Shown here: one piece after another, positions 1 through 9,663 of the stretch
How the letters are laid out: each line of letters starts with the position of its first letter
How positions within the stretch are numbered: position 1 is the stretch's first letter
From: Clostridium saccharoperbutylacetonicum N1-4(HMT)
GTDB lineage: Bacteria; Bacillota; Clostridia; Clostridiales; Clostridiaceae
Assembly (NCBI RefSeq): GCF_000340885.1
Contig: NC_020291.1
Coordinates: 4,153,001-4,217,000 of the forward strand
DNA: 64,000 nucleotides
Direction of reading: 5' to 3'
The notes under the pieces: model-generated
The model's database searches: none
Told to the model about the DNA's origin: nothing
Seen by the model: the letters and a program-made list of their open reading frames with translations, nothing else
Position numbers and translations under genes: made by a program

Positions 1-48
1 AGTAAGTATGAGTTACGTATAGAATCTCTTTAGATATTTCTTTAATTT

Positions 49-71
49 AAGAAAAGCTATTAGCTTTTCTT
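49..71 (+). terminator. Hairpin terminator of an upstream gene
   Basis: A perfect 10-bp stem (49-58 with 62-71) closes a 3-base loop and ends in a T-rich arm. It probably terminates a gene lying left of the window. Confidence 0.5.
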
Positions 72-112
72 CCTCAACTGATAACTGTTAATTGTTAACT
101 GTAAACTGATTT

Positions 113-178
113 AAGTCCTGTGGAAGATAAATGTATCTGATTTAGGTAATTGTTGCATAAGTCTAATTTTAAATATTA
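113..178. repeat. Right-arm remnant of hairpin element family 1
   Basis: This stretch matches the right arm of the copy at 21179-21494, sharing the AAGATAAATGTAT block, a GGTAATTGTTGCATAA block and the following TCTAATT. The left arm is missing, so it is a truncated copy directly upstream of the exporter gene at 218. Confidence 0.65.
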
Positions 179-217
179 AGCAAATATTATGAACTAAATT
201 TTACAAAGGAGATTTCA

Positions 218-973
218 ATGGAAATTAAAAATGTAATTGATATTGCCCTTACTGCCGGGGAAATATTATTAGCTAACGGTGCTGAAAATTATAGAATAGA
301 AGAAACAGTATCCATAATATGTGAAGCGTACAACTTTAATGGAGAATGTATTGCAATATCTAACGGAATCTTTCTATTAATTGAAGATTCCAATGGTGAA
401 AAAATTACTTCCATGAAAAAAGTTAAGGAGAAGCATGTAGACTTGTACAGAATTGAACTTATCAATTCTTTTTCAAGAAATATTCAAAAAAATCAGCTAT
501 CTTATACTGAAGCTAAAAATAACTTAAATGAAATAGAAAAAGCTCCAAATTTCACTATGCGAATTAGAACTATGGCTGCCTGTATGACAGGCTTTATATA
601 TACTCTATTCTTTAATGGAACTGTTCAAGATGGAATTGCAGCTGTTATAATTTGTTTAATTACATATATGCTGTTCGAAAAGGTATCTCAACTAGGATTT
701 TTTCAATTTTTAGAATTCTTTTTAGCAGGGGTTTTAATTGGTGGCGCTAGCATTTTTGCCCATTTTCTAATCCCTGCAATAAGCTATCATAATGTAATTA
801 CCGGCGCAATAATGATTTTACTTCCAGGTGTTGTACTAACAAATGGTATCAAAGATGTACTTTGTGGTGATTTTTCTGCTGGAATTGCTAAATTTTCTGA
901 AGCAATGATAGTGATTATAGCTGTAGGAGTTGGAATAGGAACCTCATTATTTATTGGATTGAAAGGAATATAA
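218..973 (+). CDS. Threonine/serine exporter family protein, N-terminal half (YjjP-like, DUF1212)
   Basis: This 251-residue protein is the larger subunit of a split ThrE-type exporter, comparable to E. coli YjjP. Residues 1-115 are soluble and carry the family region around NGAENYRIEETV. About five hydrophobic segments follow from residue 120, including a glycine-rich stretch ending LPGVVLTNGI. The start is set by AAAGGAG nine bases upstream. The partner gene begins five bases after the stop. Substrates known for the family are threonine and serine, or dicarboxylates for YjjPB; the sequence does not decide between them. Confidence 0.85.
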   Translation: MEIKNVIDIALTAGEILLANGAENYRIEETVSIICEAYNFNGECIAISNGIFLLIEDSNGEKITSMKKVKEKHVDLYRIELINSFSRNIQKNQLSYTEAKNNLNEIEKAPNFTMRIRTMAACMTGFIYTLFFNGTVQDGIAAVIICLITYMLFEKVSQLGFFQFLEFFLAGVLIGGASIFAHFLIPAISYHNVITGAIMILLPGVVLTNGIKDVLCGDFSAGIAKFSEAMIVIIAVGVGIGTSLFIGLKGI

Positions 974-978
974 TTGAT

Positions 979-1428
979 ATGCTAATTAAAATGACTTTAT
1001 TATCTTTTTTAGGAAGTGTATTTCCTGTTATATTATTTAACATTGATAGAAAGAAGATTATATGGTGTGGACTAGCTGGTGCTCTTGGCTGGATTGTATA
1101 CAGCTTGATTTTTTCCATAACAGGAAGCGAAGCTCTAGGATCATTTTTTGGTGCCTTTGCAGTTAATTTATATAGTGAATTTATGGCTAGAATAATAAAA
1201 ACGCCTGCTTCTATGTTTTACGTTCCTGGAATTTTCCCACTAGTACCTGGAATCACTGCTTATAGTACTATTATTTCCATTGTTCAATCAAATTTTACAG
1301 TCGCTTTAAATAAAGGTATTTTAACTTTGACAATTGGTGGAGCAATTGCTTTTGGAATAATGCTCTCCTCAACAATTGTAAGACTTATTTCAAATATATT
1401 AAAAAGACAAATTAACCAGCTATCATAA
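979..1428 (+). CDS. Threonine/serine exporter family protein, C-terminal half (YjjB-like, DUF3815)
   Basis: This 149-residue, almost wholly hydrophobic protein has four or five predicted membrane segments and the family motif FYVPGIFPLVPG near residues 82-93. It corresponds to the C-terminal half of ThrE or to E. coli YjjB, and presumably forms a complex with the product of 218-973, with which it is cotranscribed. No separate promoter is visible in the five-base gap. Confidence 0.85.
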   Translation: MLIKMTLLSFLGSVFPVILFNIDRKKIIWCGLAGALGWIVYSLIFSITGSEALGSFFGAFAVNLYSEFMARIIKTPASMFYVPGIFPLVPGITAYSTIISIVQSNFTVALNKGILTLTIGGAIAFGIMLSSTIVRLISNILKRQINQLS

Positions 1429-1530
1429 CCCATTACGCAACTAAGCAATATTTTACAATTTCTTTTTTATTATAGATGCTATCATATAAATATTCATTAT
1501 ATTATGTAAATTTGAAAGGGGACTTTTAAA

Positions 1531-1839
1531 ATGAAAGTTAATGCAGCATTTATATTTGTAGCACCAGAAGTCGATTATAAATCACATAGAACTGTAGTTG
1601 ACACCCCAGTTGTAAACTTAACTGTTGTAGGGGTAAAAAATTATAGTGAAGCAGTTGAAATTGCAAAAGAATTAGTTTCTAATGGTGTTAAAGCAATAGA
1701 ACTTTGCGCTGGTTTTGGAAATGAAGGGATTGCACTTGTTAGTAAAGCAGTTAAAGGAAAAGCCTCTGTTGGTGCAGTTAAATTTGACCATCATCCAGGT
1801 TTTGATTTCAAAAGTGGTGACGAATTATTTAACATTTAA
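1531..1839 (+). CDS. DUF6506 family protein
   Basis: This 102-residue soluble protein begins MKVNAAFIFVAPEVD and has an alternating beta/alpha pattern with a conserved-looking ELCAGFGNEGI segment. It resembles the small DUF6506 family, which has no established biochemical role. An AAAGGGG site precedes the ATG. It sits about 100 bases after the exporter genes, so it may be a separate unit. A strong terminator follows. Confidence 0.7.
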   Translation: MKVNAAFIFVAPEVDYKSHRTVVDTPVVNLTVVGVKNYSEAVEIAKELVSNGVKAIELCAGFGNEGIALVSKAVKGKASVGAVKFDHHPGFDFKSGDELFNI

Positions 1840-1870
1840 TAATTTATATCATTGACAAGAGATAAAATCA

Positions 1871-1913
1871 CAAAAATCCCCCTATAGTAAATACTATAAG
1901 GGATTTTTGTTTT
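1871..1913 (+). terminator. Rho-independent terminator after the DUF6506 gene
   Basis: The arms AAAAATCCC-CTATAGTA and TACTATAGGGATTTTT (1872-1889 with 1892-1907) form a long stem ending in a T tract. Confidence 0.85.
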
Positions 1914-1940
1914 CCATAAAATAAATAACTAAAACTATTT

Positions 1941-2322
1941 ATAGATATCCAATTTAATAATCAAACTTATAATTGGAATATACATACACTCTTGAGAAAT
2001 TATAATCGTAACACTACACTAGAAATTAGATACATATTTGTGCAAGCGGCATATGAAATTAAGCTGTGATGGTTGTTAAGCAGAGAACCCAAATCTGTGA
2101 TTTGGTGTGAATCGCTTACTCAGCGAACGAACGTGAGTCGAGTTTCATCTACGGCTTGTTCCACTTTCTGCTTGTCATAAATTTACTTTAGGAACATGCA
2201 GAAATGGGTGCAACCTTACACTTAGAACCCATCCAGCGAAAATTTCATAAGTCCGCTGGAATAAATATGTGTTTAATTTCGATAAGTTCCGCATAAGTCT
2301 AATTCTCGCTTTGGATATCTTT
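1941..2322. repeat. Hairpin element family 1, copy 1 (about 380 bp)
   Basis: The element is bounded by the inverted termini ATAGATATCCAA (1941-1952) and TTGGATATCT (2311-2320). It shares nearly all of its sequence with the copy at 28616-28924, but has about 75 extra bases near 2075-2155 with internal palindromes. It contains no open reading frame of note and fills the gap between the DUF6506 and phospholipase-like genes. See the finding on this family. Confidence 0.8.
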
Positions 2323-2324
2323 AA

Positions 2325-3398
2325 CTAAAAATTAAAATATCTATTTCTTAAATCTTTAATAACTTCAATATTACTACTATAAGTTGCTCCTTCATCTCTA
2401 ATATCTTTTGAATTTTCATCATATTCCCCAGAGAAAGATAACAAATTAAAGCTTGTCTCCATATAATATTTTTCATCACATATTAAAAGTTTATTATGAG
2501 AATTTACTTTTTTAATCTTAAAGGAAGCACCGTAATCACTGAATGTTTCCATTAATTTTTCTGCAATTTTATCGCTGTTTCTATTTTTATAATTATCTTT
2601 TTTCGTATTAACTATTGAGCTATTTTCTGCTATACCATAAATTATTTTTATTATCCCGCCTCTTTTTAACAAAGCTTCCATCATAGCAATTAAATCGTCA
2701 TTAACAACATAATTATTCATCCATGGACTTCCAATATTCAGTTCATATTTTGCATCTGAAAAAGCTTTAAGAAATCTCTCTCTTATTTCTTTATTTTGCA
2801 AATGATATTCTTCATAATTATTTGTAATTTGATTTAAAGTGCCTAATATCTCTTTATTGTAAGGAGTAATATTTTTAATTTGATACTTACCCTCTTCAAA
2901 GCTGATCTCTAATTCACATAGATTTTTAACTGTAAAATTACTTACTTTATATGTTTTTTCTATATTCAGTTCATTTTTATCTAATTTATTTATAACATCT
3001 TCTAGTTTAATAATGCTTTCCTTGTCAAAAAACATCAAAACCTTTAAGGCTTTACTATCTATGTTCACACTATCATATTTTATAAATCTTTTACCTAAAG
3101 TATCTTGTTTACAATTGATCATTGAATTTAAATCATTAGCTGTTACTACACAATAATCCATATCCATTATTTCATCATCGTATTTTAGTAATTCATCTTC
3201 ATAGCTTTCTAATTTTTCCTTCCTTGCTTTAATCTCATTAAATTCCTTTTTGGCCTCTTCCAAAGACAAAGCTTCTTTTTTTGAAAACTTTTTACTTTTC
3301 TTATTAAAATTAATTAATCTTTTAAACTTATTTATATATTTATCTATAAAATTTTTATTAACTTCGTCATTTTCAACATATACTGAATCATTTTTCAT
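2325..3398 (-). CDS. Phospholipase D-like domain protein
   Basis: This 357-residue cytoplasmic protein is charged and coiled-coil-like in its first 110 residues. Near the C terminus it carries one HKD-type motif, HNKLLICDEKYY followed by ETSFN, the HxKx4D and GSxN-like signature of phospholipase D-fold enzymes. An earlier segment, GSPWMNNYVV, resembles the entry to that fold. Only one clear HKD motif is present, so it may work as a dimer, as some nucleases of the family do. The start at 3398 is preferred because GGAGG lies six bases upstream of it; a longer reading from 3422 has no such site. Confidence 0.7.
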   Translation of the reverse strand: MKNDSVYVENDEVNKNFIDKYINKFKRLINFNKKSKKFSKKEALSLEEAKKEFNEIKARKEKLESYEDELLKYDDEIMDMDYCVVTANDLNSMINCKQDTLGKRFIKYDSVNIDSKALKVLMFFDKESIIKLEDVINKLDKNELNIEKTYKVSNFTVKNLCELEISFEEGKYQIKNITPYNKEILGTLNQITNNYEEYHLQNKEIRERFLKAFSDAKYELNIGSPWMNNYVVNDDLIAMMEALLKRGGIIKIIYGIAENSSIVNTKKDNYKNRNSDKIAEKLMETFSDYGASFKIKKVNSHNKLLICDEKYYMETSFNLLSFSGEYDENSKDIRDEGATYSSNIEVIKDLRNRYFNF

Positions 3399-3801
3399 TA
3401 AAATCCTCCAACCATTTTCCACTTAAAATATATATATTTAATTAATATCATCCCTTCAATTTAATAAATTCACAATAATATCATCATTAATTGCAAAGTT
3501 ACATTAAAAAACTGACCATTGTAAATTTATAATTTCCACTTTGAATATATATATAATTATACCATTAAAATGGTCTCTTATTAATATAAATTTCTATATA
3601 AAAGTAAAAAGAGAAAAGGTCAATACAGCTTTCTGTATAACCTTTTCTTTGCTTATTATATAAATTCATCTTAACTTCAATAAAAATTATAGTATATGTG
3701 TTGCAAACAGAATTGTTCAAAACTTAAAAGTTTCTGAAGTAAAGCAATCTTCATTTATTATTGACTATTGATAATATTGAGTATTGAACCTTGCCAAAAA
3801 A
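3399..3801. other. Intergenic region, 403 bp
   Basis: AT-rich DNA holding the leftward promoter region of the phospholipase-like gene and the terminator at 3613-3650. Nothing else was recognised. Confidence 0.5.
3613..3650 (-). terminator. Terminator downstream of the NDH-2-like gene
   Basis: The arms GAAAAGGT/ACCTTTTC and ATACAG/CTGTAT form an interrupted stem. On the minus strand a T-rich tract follows. Confidence 0.6.
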
Positions 3802-4950
3802 TTATTTTAACTGTGTAAATGGATATTTAATTGCAGCTACTAACTCCTTCATGAAATTTTTAAAACTATAATTTTTCATTCCGCAAATAAAGTAATGCAT
3901 AAATATTCCTTTACGCCCTCTAACTTCAACGCCCATTGCAACCCCCACGCTAGTTATATACATTGGAATTATCCAGCCTAAATCAATAGGTTTAAATTTT
4001 CTCTTTTCTAAACCATTTATTACAGCTACTAAATTTTTACCTGCATGCTTTCCTGACATTTCAGAAAAAGTTACAGCTCTTCTCAATATACTTCCATTAT
4101 CGCCTTTTATAGCTGCTGCATCTCCTGCTGCAAAAACTTCTTCATATTTATCAATGTTTAAAAATTGATTAACTATAATTCTTCCATCTGGCAATGCTTC
4201 ATAGTCACCAACTGCCTTTAAAGGTGCCTTTACACCACTGCACCAGCAAAAGAAAACATCCTTTATTTCTTCTCCATTTTTTAAGGTTATATTTTTACCA
4301 TCAAAGGTTGCAACAAGATTTTCTGTATATATTTTAAATTTCATTTTATTTAATCTATCAACTACATGGTTTGCAGATTTTTCTGAAAGCATTGGTAAAA
4401 CCTTTTTGGTTAAATCAACTAAGGAAACATTTATTTTTTTATTGTTCTTTATAGCTAAATCATATAAGTTGCAAGCAAGTTCTATCCCTGTAAAGCCTGC
4501 TCCAGAAACAACTAAATTTATTTCTTCTCTTCCTTCCATATGTTTTATAAAATTCTCTCTTACTTTTTTTGCTGCCTCAAAAGAATCCAATAGATTTACT
4601 TTATCTAAGTTTTGATTAAAGCCACATAAATTAGTCGTTGAACCTAATCCAAAAATCAAATAATCATAGTTGTATATATTGCCTTTAGTAGTTATTTTTC
4701 TTTCATCAAAATTAACATCCGTTACTTCTTCTTTTAAGAAATTAACCTCTCTAGGAACTAAATTTAAAATATTCTCTGTGATATCTTCCTTTACTAATCT
4801 ACCACTTACAATTTCCGGCAAGTTAGGCAGCATTGTTGTATAATCATTTTTATCAATCAAATAAACTTCATGTTCATTTGATAATCCTTTTACTAATTCC
4901 TTTGCTGCTTTAATACCTGCAAAACCTCCACCAATAACAAAAATCTTCAT
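3802..4950 (-). CDS. NADH dehydrogenase type II-like FAD oxidoreductase
   Basis: This 382-residue flavoprotein has the FAD motif GGGFAGIKAA at the N terminus, the NAD(P)H motif SGAGFTGIELAC near residue 150 and the second FAD signature EVFAAGDAAA near residue 270. Length and order match single-subunit NDH-2 enzymes, which pass electrons from NADH to membrane quinone without pumping protons. The C terminus is amphipathic, as expected for membrane attachment. The usual quinone-site helix with AQxAxQ is replaced by FSEMSGKHAG, so the acceptor is uncertain. The gene lies directly downstream of cydC on the same strand, 254 bases away. Confidence 0.75.
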   Translation of the reverse strand: MKIFVIGGGFAGIKAAKELVKGLSNEHEVYLIDKNDYTTMLPNLPEIVSGRLVKEDITENILNLVPREVNFLKEEVTDVNFDERKITTKGNIYNYDYLIFGLGSTTNLCGFNQNLDKVNLLDSFEAAKKVRENFIKHMEGREEINLVVSGAGFTGIELACNLYDLAIKNNKKINVSLVDLTKKVLPMLSEKSANHVVDRLNKMKFKIYTENLVATFDGKNITLKNGEEIKDVFFCWCSGVKAPLKAVGDYEALPDGRIIVNQFLNIDKYEEVFAAGDAAAIKGDNGSILRRAVTFSEMSGKHAGKNLVAVINGLEKRKFKPIDLGWIIPMYITSVGVAMGVEVRGRKGIFMHYFICGMKNYSFKNFMKELVAAIKYPFTQLK

Positions 4951-5103
4951 AAACCATCATTCCCTTCCTCTTGTTATAAATGTAAAATACCCTATATATG
5001 TTTCAAAATAAAAGATTTCAAAAGTAAATCAACTTTCATTGTTCATTGACCATTGCAATATATATGTTCCAAAAAAGAATCATTCAGTACAAAGTGCCTA
5101 AGA

Positions 5104-5215
5104 CACGCAATTGACTTTGTTAATTAATGAATAAGTAATGATGAATGATTTCTTAAAATGATTTCATATGCAGCATAGCTGCTCTTTTTATATGTGCACT
5201 CTTTTTATAGGTGTA
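5104..5215 (+). repeat. Repeat family 2, copy A
   Basis: Shares a CACGCAATT start, an AATTAATGAATAAGTAATGATG block and the stem GCAGCATAGCTGC (5170-5182) followed by T-rich sequence with copies at 51992-52085 and 52279-52355. Copy A has a small internal duplication near 5185-5205. Its right end overlaps the cydC stop codon at 5205-5207. Confidence 0.75.
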
Positions 5216-6929
5216 AATAATCATTTTGCAAATTCCAAAGTTTATAATACATACCTTTATTATCAATTAGTTCTTTATGTGTTCCCCTTTCCATTACTTG
5301 ACCTTTATCAAGTACTATAATTTCATGGAACTTGTCCATTTGAACTAAACGATGAGTTACCCATATACAGCTTTTATTGTGAATTTCTTCATGAATGGCT
5401 TTCACTATTTTTTCTTCAAGTTCTATATCTAAATTTGAAGTTGGCTCATCTAGCAATAATATTTCACTTGGCTTAAGCAAAGCTCTAACAAGCATAAGTC
5501 TCTGCTTTTCTCCTCCAGATATATTGTAGCCAAATTGTCCAAGCAAAGTATCTAATCCCTTTTCATTATTCTTTATTAAATCCAATATTTCAAACTTATC
5601 TAATAAACTTAAAATTTCACTTTCCGAAGCTTCTTTTTTAGCTATCAGTAAATTTTCTTTAATGGTCGTATTAAATACATAAGGATTTTGTTCAATAGCT
5701 GTAAAAGCCTCTCTTATATCATCTATGGACATATTTTTATAATACTCTCCACCTATTAAAATTTCACCTTCCCTATACTTGATAAAACCTAATAATGCTT
5801 TAAGTATTGTACTTTTTCCTGAACCGCTAACTCCAACTATAGCAACTTTCTTTTTGTAAGGTAGTTCAAATGATAAATTATTAATTATGAAAGCATCTGT
5901 ATCATTATCATAAATGCTTAAATTTTTAACTGAAAGATCATAGTTTTGTATTTTTTCAAACTCATTGCTGTTGTTAATATGGCTACTTTCTATTACAGCA
6001 AAAATATTTTCTCCGCTTTCATAAGTTTCTTTAAATTTATACATTACCATATTCATTGGTATTAATGCTTCTAAAGAAGCTATAACTGTCAGTGGAAGCA
6101 TTGCATAATATATTCCTTCCAACTCACCATTAATTACAAGTGGAGCTGCGATAATAAGAGCTAACCCCATTAAGATTGTTCCCATTAAAGAATTAAGATT
6201 TGTACCAAAAATATTTATCAGGTTTTTTTTCTTTTGTATATGAGTTAACCTTTTACTTAAATAATTGAATTCCTCAGCAAATTCATTTTTTAATGGATAA
6301 ATATTTATTTCTATAATTCCTTTTAAACTATCAAGTAACATTAAATTTATGCTTTTATTTAATTTGCGTTCTTCTTCTAAAAAATTATTATTTAGCTTAT
6401 ATATTAAAATTGGTAATATAAAACCTGTTAATATATAACCTATACCATAAGTCCATGCAAGATTAATTGAAAAAGAAGCTATAAATAAACCTGTAGCTAC
6501 TCCAGTTAAAATAGCTATAATTAAAGGATATAGACCTCTTAAATAGAACTCTCTTAGTTTATCTACATCTGTAACAATTTTTGTATATATATCTCCTGTT
6601 TTAAACTTTCTCTTTTCTGAATAATTTTCATTAAAATTTTTATAAAACCATTGTCTAATACTACTTAAAATTCTAAAGGTAGCATCATGAGATAAAATTC
6701 TTTCAAAATATCTAAACACCCCTCTAAATATTCCAAAAAAACGAACTCCAACAATTAAAACCATTAGATCTAACACATCTGGATGAAGAGCTGCTCTTGA
6801 AATCAAAACAGCTGAGGTTGATAATAAGCCAACATTACACAAAATAGTAAACCCGCCCATAATCAATGAGCAAATAACAAAGAAAAACTGTCTTTTCATT
6901 AATGAATTCATTACTTTCAAAATTCTCAT
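5205..6929 (-). CDS. cydC: Cytochrome bd biogenesis ABC exporter subunit CydC
   Basis: This 574-residue protein has six membrane segments in the first 300 residues and a C-terminal ATPase domain with Walker A GVSGSGKST, signature SGGEKQR and Walker B LLLDEPTSNLD. CydDC exports thiols such as glutathione and cysteine and is needed for haem insertion into bd oxidase. The start overlaps the cydD stop by four bases (ATGA), showing translational coupling. The last codons and the stop lie within a repeat family 2 sequence, so the extreme C terminus may be a product of that insertion. Confidence 0.9.
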   Translation of the reverse strand: MRILKVMNSLMKRQFFFVICSLIMGGFTILCNVGLLSTSAVLISRAALHPDVLDLMVLIVGVRFFGIFRGVFRYFERILSHDATFRILSSIRQWFYKNFNENYSEKRKFKTGDIYTKIVTDVDKLREFYLRGLYPLIIAILTGVATGLFIASFSINLAWTYGIGYILTGFILPILIYKLNNNFLEEERKLNKSINLMLLDSLKGIIEINIYPLKNEFAEEFNYLSKRLTHIQKKKNLINIFGTNLNSLMGTILMGLALIIAAPLVINGELEGIYYAMLPLTVIASLEALIPMNMVMYKFKETYESGENIFAVIESSHINNSNEFEKIQNYDLSVKNLSIYDNDTDAFIINNLSFELPYKKKVAIVGVSGSGKSTILKALLGFIKYREGEILIGGEYYKNMSIDDIREAFTAIEQNPYVFNTTIKENLLIAKKEASESEILSLLDKFEILDLIKNNEKGLDTLLGQFGYNISGGEKQRLMLVRALLKPSEILLLDEPTSNLDIELEEKIVKAIHEEIHNKSCIWVTHRLVQMDKFHEIIVLDKGQVMERGTHKELIDNKGMYYKLWNLQNDYLHL

Positions 6930-8641
6930 TGCTCTACCTCTGGTGACATCATTAACTTATAATATTCTCCTTGTTTTTCTATAAGTTCCTTATGTGTTCC
7001 CATTTCAATTATTCTACCTTCATTAAGCATTATTATCTTATCAACCATCTTAATTGTATTTAATCTATGAGCTGCTATTAATACTGTATTAGCTTTAAAG
7101 TATTTTTGTATAGCCTCTAAAATAAGTTCCTCTTTCTCTGAATCCAAGGCTGAGCTTGGCTCATCAAATATTATAAAATTAGAGTTTTTTACCATTGCTC
7201 TAGCTATAGCTATTCTTTGAGCCTCTCCACCACTTATTGTTAAATTCTCCCCTTCACCAATTACAGTTTCATCTCCACCTTCTGCAGCTTCGCAAAACTC
7301 ATTAATTTTTGAATATTTATATATGTTTAAAAGCTTATGCTCATCAAAATCTTTATAGCCTACACATATATTTTCTTTTATACTTTTATTAAAGATATGT
7401 GGGAACTGCGGTACCAAAGCTATATTATCAAAATAGTTTTCTATTTGGTTTATATCTTTTCCGTTAATAAAAACCATATTATCTTGTACCTTAAGAAAGC
7501 CACTCAATATATTTATTAAAGTACTCTTACCACTTCCACTTTCCCCTATTAATGCAACTTTCTCGCCAGCTGTAATTTTAAAATTCACATTATTTAAGAC
7601 TTTTTTATCATCATAGAAAAACTCTAGATCCTTAACTTCAATTTCAAACTTATTTTCTTTGATTTCAATATTGCTAAGAGAACTATCATTAGCGAATTTT
7701 TTTTCAAACTCTTCTATCTTTTCTATAGCAACAACCCCATTTAATGAAGCATGAAATTTCAAGCCCAGCTGTCTTACTGGAAGATAAAAATCTGGTGTTA
7801 TTACAAGAATAAAGAAAGCACTAAAAAAACTTATCTGATCATAAACTAATCGCAGACCTAAATTGACTGCTACTAAAGCTGTACTTATAGTCGAAAAAAG
7901 TTCTAGCACAAGGGCTGAAAGAAAAGAAACTCTTAAAACTTCCATTGTGGCTTTTCTATGATTTTCACTAATTTCATATATCTTGTCTTCTTGTCTTTTA
8001 CTTATTCCAAATAATTTTAAAGTGCTTAAGCCTTGAAGCATATCTATGAAATGAGAGCTTAATAAATTAAGCTTTTTCCATTGTTTTTCATTTGCTGCTT
8101 TTGACTTAAACCCTATTAAAATCATAAATAATGGAATTAAGGGATATGTAATTACCATTATCAATGCTGAGATTTTATCTACATATGCTACCCCTAAGCA
8201 TATTAGCAGAGGAATTATAAATGCTGCAAAAAATTGTGGAATATATTCTGAGTAATATTGTCCTATCGCTTCAGTTGCTTCTGTAATAAGGTTTATAACT
8301 TCACCTAATTTTTCATTTTTAACTTTGTATGGATTAGCTGAAACAACCAAATGAAACAATTTTTCTCTAAAATTCCCCTTTATATCCTCTGCTGAATTTT
8401 TTATATAAATCTCATTTACAAAATTCAAAGTAAATTTTAGCAATGCATTTGCTATAAACAAAATAAAGTAAATTTTCATATCTTTAAAAGTTTTAGCCTT
8501 TAAAAATATTCCTGATATCATAGCTGATAATAAATATGCTGAAATGACTACAAATAAAGCATTGAATATAGATGATACTGCTGATACTACTATATAAAAC
8601 CTTTTAAAGTTGCTTTCCTTTAATAATCTTTTGTTTATCAT
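6926..8641 (-). CDS. cydD: Cytochrome bd biogenesis ABC exporter subunit CydD
   Basis: This 571-residue half-transporter has about six membrane helices, then an ATPase domain with Walker A GESGSGKST, signature SGGEAQR and Walker B IIFDEPSSALD. It forms a heterodimer with CydC. It begins 17 bases after cydB with only a weak ribosome site, which suggests dependence on upstream translation. Adjacency to cydAB distinguishes it from other ABC multidrug exporters. Confidence 0.9.
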   Translation of the reverse strand: MINKRLLKESNFKRFYIVVSAVSSIFNALFVVISAYLLSAMISGIFLKAKTFKDMKIYFILFIANALLKFTLNFVNEIYIKNSAEDIKGNFREKLFHLVVSANPYKVKNEKLGEVINLITEATEAIGQYYSEYIPQFFAAFIIPLLICLGVAYVDKISALIMVITYPLIPLFMILIGFKSKAANEKQWKKLNLLSSHFIDMLQGLSTLKLFGISKRQEDKIYEISENHRKATMEVLRVSFLSALVLELFSTISTALVAVNLGLRLVYDQISFFSAFFILVITPDFYLPVRQLGLKFHASLNGVVAIEKIEEFEKKFANDSSLSNIEIKENKFEIEVKDLEFFYDDKKVLNNVNFKITAGEKVALIGESGSGKSTLINILSGFLKVQDNMVFINGKDINQIENYFDNIALVPQFPHIFNKSIKENICVGYKDFDEHKLLNIYKYSKINEFCEAAEGGDETVIGEGENLTISGGEAQRIAIARAMVKNSNFIIFDEPSSALDSEKEELILEAIQKYFKANTVLIAAHRLNTIKMVDKIIMLNEGRIIEMGTHKELIEKQGEYYKLMMSPEVEQ

Positions 8642-8658
8642 ATATCTTAAATAAGCCT

Positions 8659-9663
8659 CTAATACTCTAAATCTTTAGCCGTAACTCTTTTTCTAAAGAT
8701 CCAGTAAGTCCAAATTTGATATGCTAATACTATAGGAACAAATATTATTGCAACTTTAGTCATTAATGTAAGTGTATTCATGCTTGAAGATGCATTAGCA
8801 ATTGTAAGATTATATTCAGGCTTTATGCTTGAAACCATAACTCTTGGGAATAATCCTGCAAATAGTGCAGCGACTCCAAGTCCAATAGAAAGTCCATTAG
8901 TAATCATTGCAATTTTAGCTTTTCCTACTCCCAATAGATACCAGCTCACTATTAAAGAAATAAATGCAATCACTGCTGCTACTAAAGATAACTTACTATT
9001 AAATAAATCTGTTTGTAAAAAGCTTAATAGAATTAGTAATGCTGATACTATTATTGCTCCAATTCCAATTGGTTTTGCTATTTTCTCAGCTTTTTTAGCT
9101 ATAGGCTTATCTGCTTTTAATGCTAAAAAGACTGCTCCGTGGAAAGTAAAAACTAATAATGTTGTTATGCCAGCAACTAAAGTGTATATTGATATCAAAT
9201 CAAAAAATCCACCTACATAATTCATTGTTTGATCAATTGGAACACCTTTTATAAAATTTGAAAGCGCAACTCCAAAAAGTATTGCTAAAAGCAAACTTGT
9301 AGTGAATATTACTTTATCCCAACCATCCCTCCATTGCTGACTTTCATTTTTACTTCTAAACTCAAAGGAAACACCTCTTAAAATAAGAGCAACCAGTACT
9401 ACAAGCAATGCTAAATAGAAACCACTAAACATTGTTGCATACCAATTAGGAAATGCTGCAAATATTGCACCACCTGCAGTTATAAGCCATACTTCATTTC
9501 CATCCCAAACAGGACCAATTGTATTAATTATAATTCTTCGCTCTGTATCATCCTTACCAATTAACAAAAGCAATATTCCAACTCCAAAATCAAAACCTTC
9601 AAGAAAGAAAAATCCTGTAAAAAGTACTCCAATAAGTATAAACCAAATAATTCCTAAATCCAT
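8659..9663 (-). CDS. cydB: Cytochrome bd ubiquinol/menaquinol oxidase subunit II
   Basis: This 334-residue membrane protein has eight or nine hydrophobic segments and the conserved GPVWDGNEVWLI stretch near residues 50-61. CydB is the scaffold partner of CydA in the quinol:O2 oxidase. It overlaps the end of cydA by ten bases and has AAGGAGGAG before its ATG. The length fits Firmicute CydB proteins. Confidence 0.95.
   Translation of the reverse strand: MDLGIIWFILIGVLFTGFFFLEGFDFGVGILLLLIGKDDTERRIIINTIGPVWDGNEVWLITAGGAIFAAFPNWYATMFSGFYLALLVVLVALILRGVSFEFRSKNESQQWRDGWDKVIFTTSLLLAILFGVALSNFIKGVPIDQTMNYVGGFFDLISIYTLVAGITTLLVFTFHGAVFLALKADKPIAKKAEKIAKPIGIGAIIVSALLILLSFLQTDLFNSKLSLVAAVIAFISLIVSWYLLGVGKAKIAMITNGLSIGLGVAALFAGLFPRVMVSSIKPEYNLTIANASSSMNTLTLMTKVAIIFVPIVLAYQIWTYWIFRKRVTAKDLEY

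Noticed and set aside
75..105. AT-rich AACTG/TTAACTG direct repeats as a regulatory array
   Set aside because: Similar short ATTGATAATTG-like strings recur at 3755-3785, 5036-5060 and 21120-21150 and look like simple low-complexity sequence.
1931..2330. Group II intron, IS element or CRISPR for hairpin copy 1
   Set aside because: There is no reverse transcriptase, transposase, intron domain V or regularly spaced repeat; the structure is a single terminal-repeat hairpin.
5205..8641. Multidrug ABC exporter pair
   Set aside because: The genes could be read that way from the ATPase domains alone, but the overlapping cydAB operon makes CydDC the better call.
8780..9220. 146-codon plus-strand frame inside cydB
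   Set aside because: It is the antisense shadow of a membrane protein gene with strong family evidence on the other strand.
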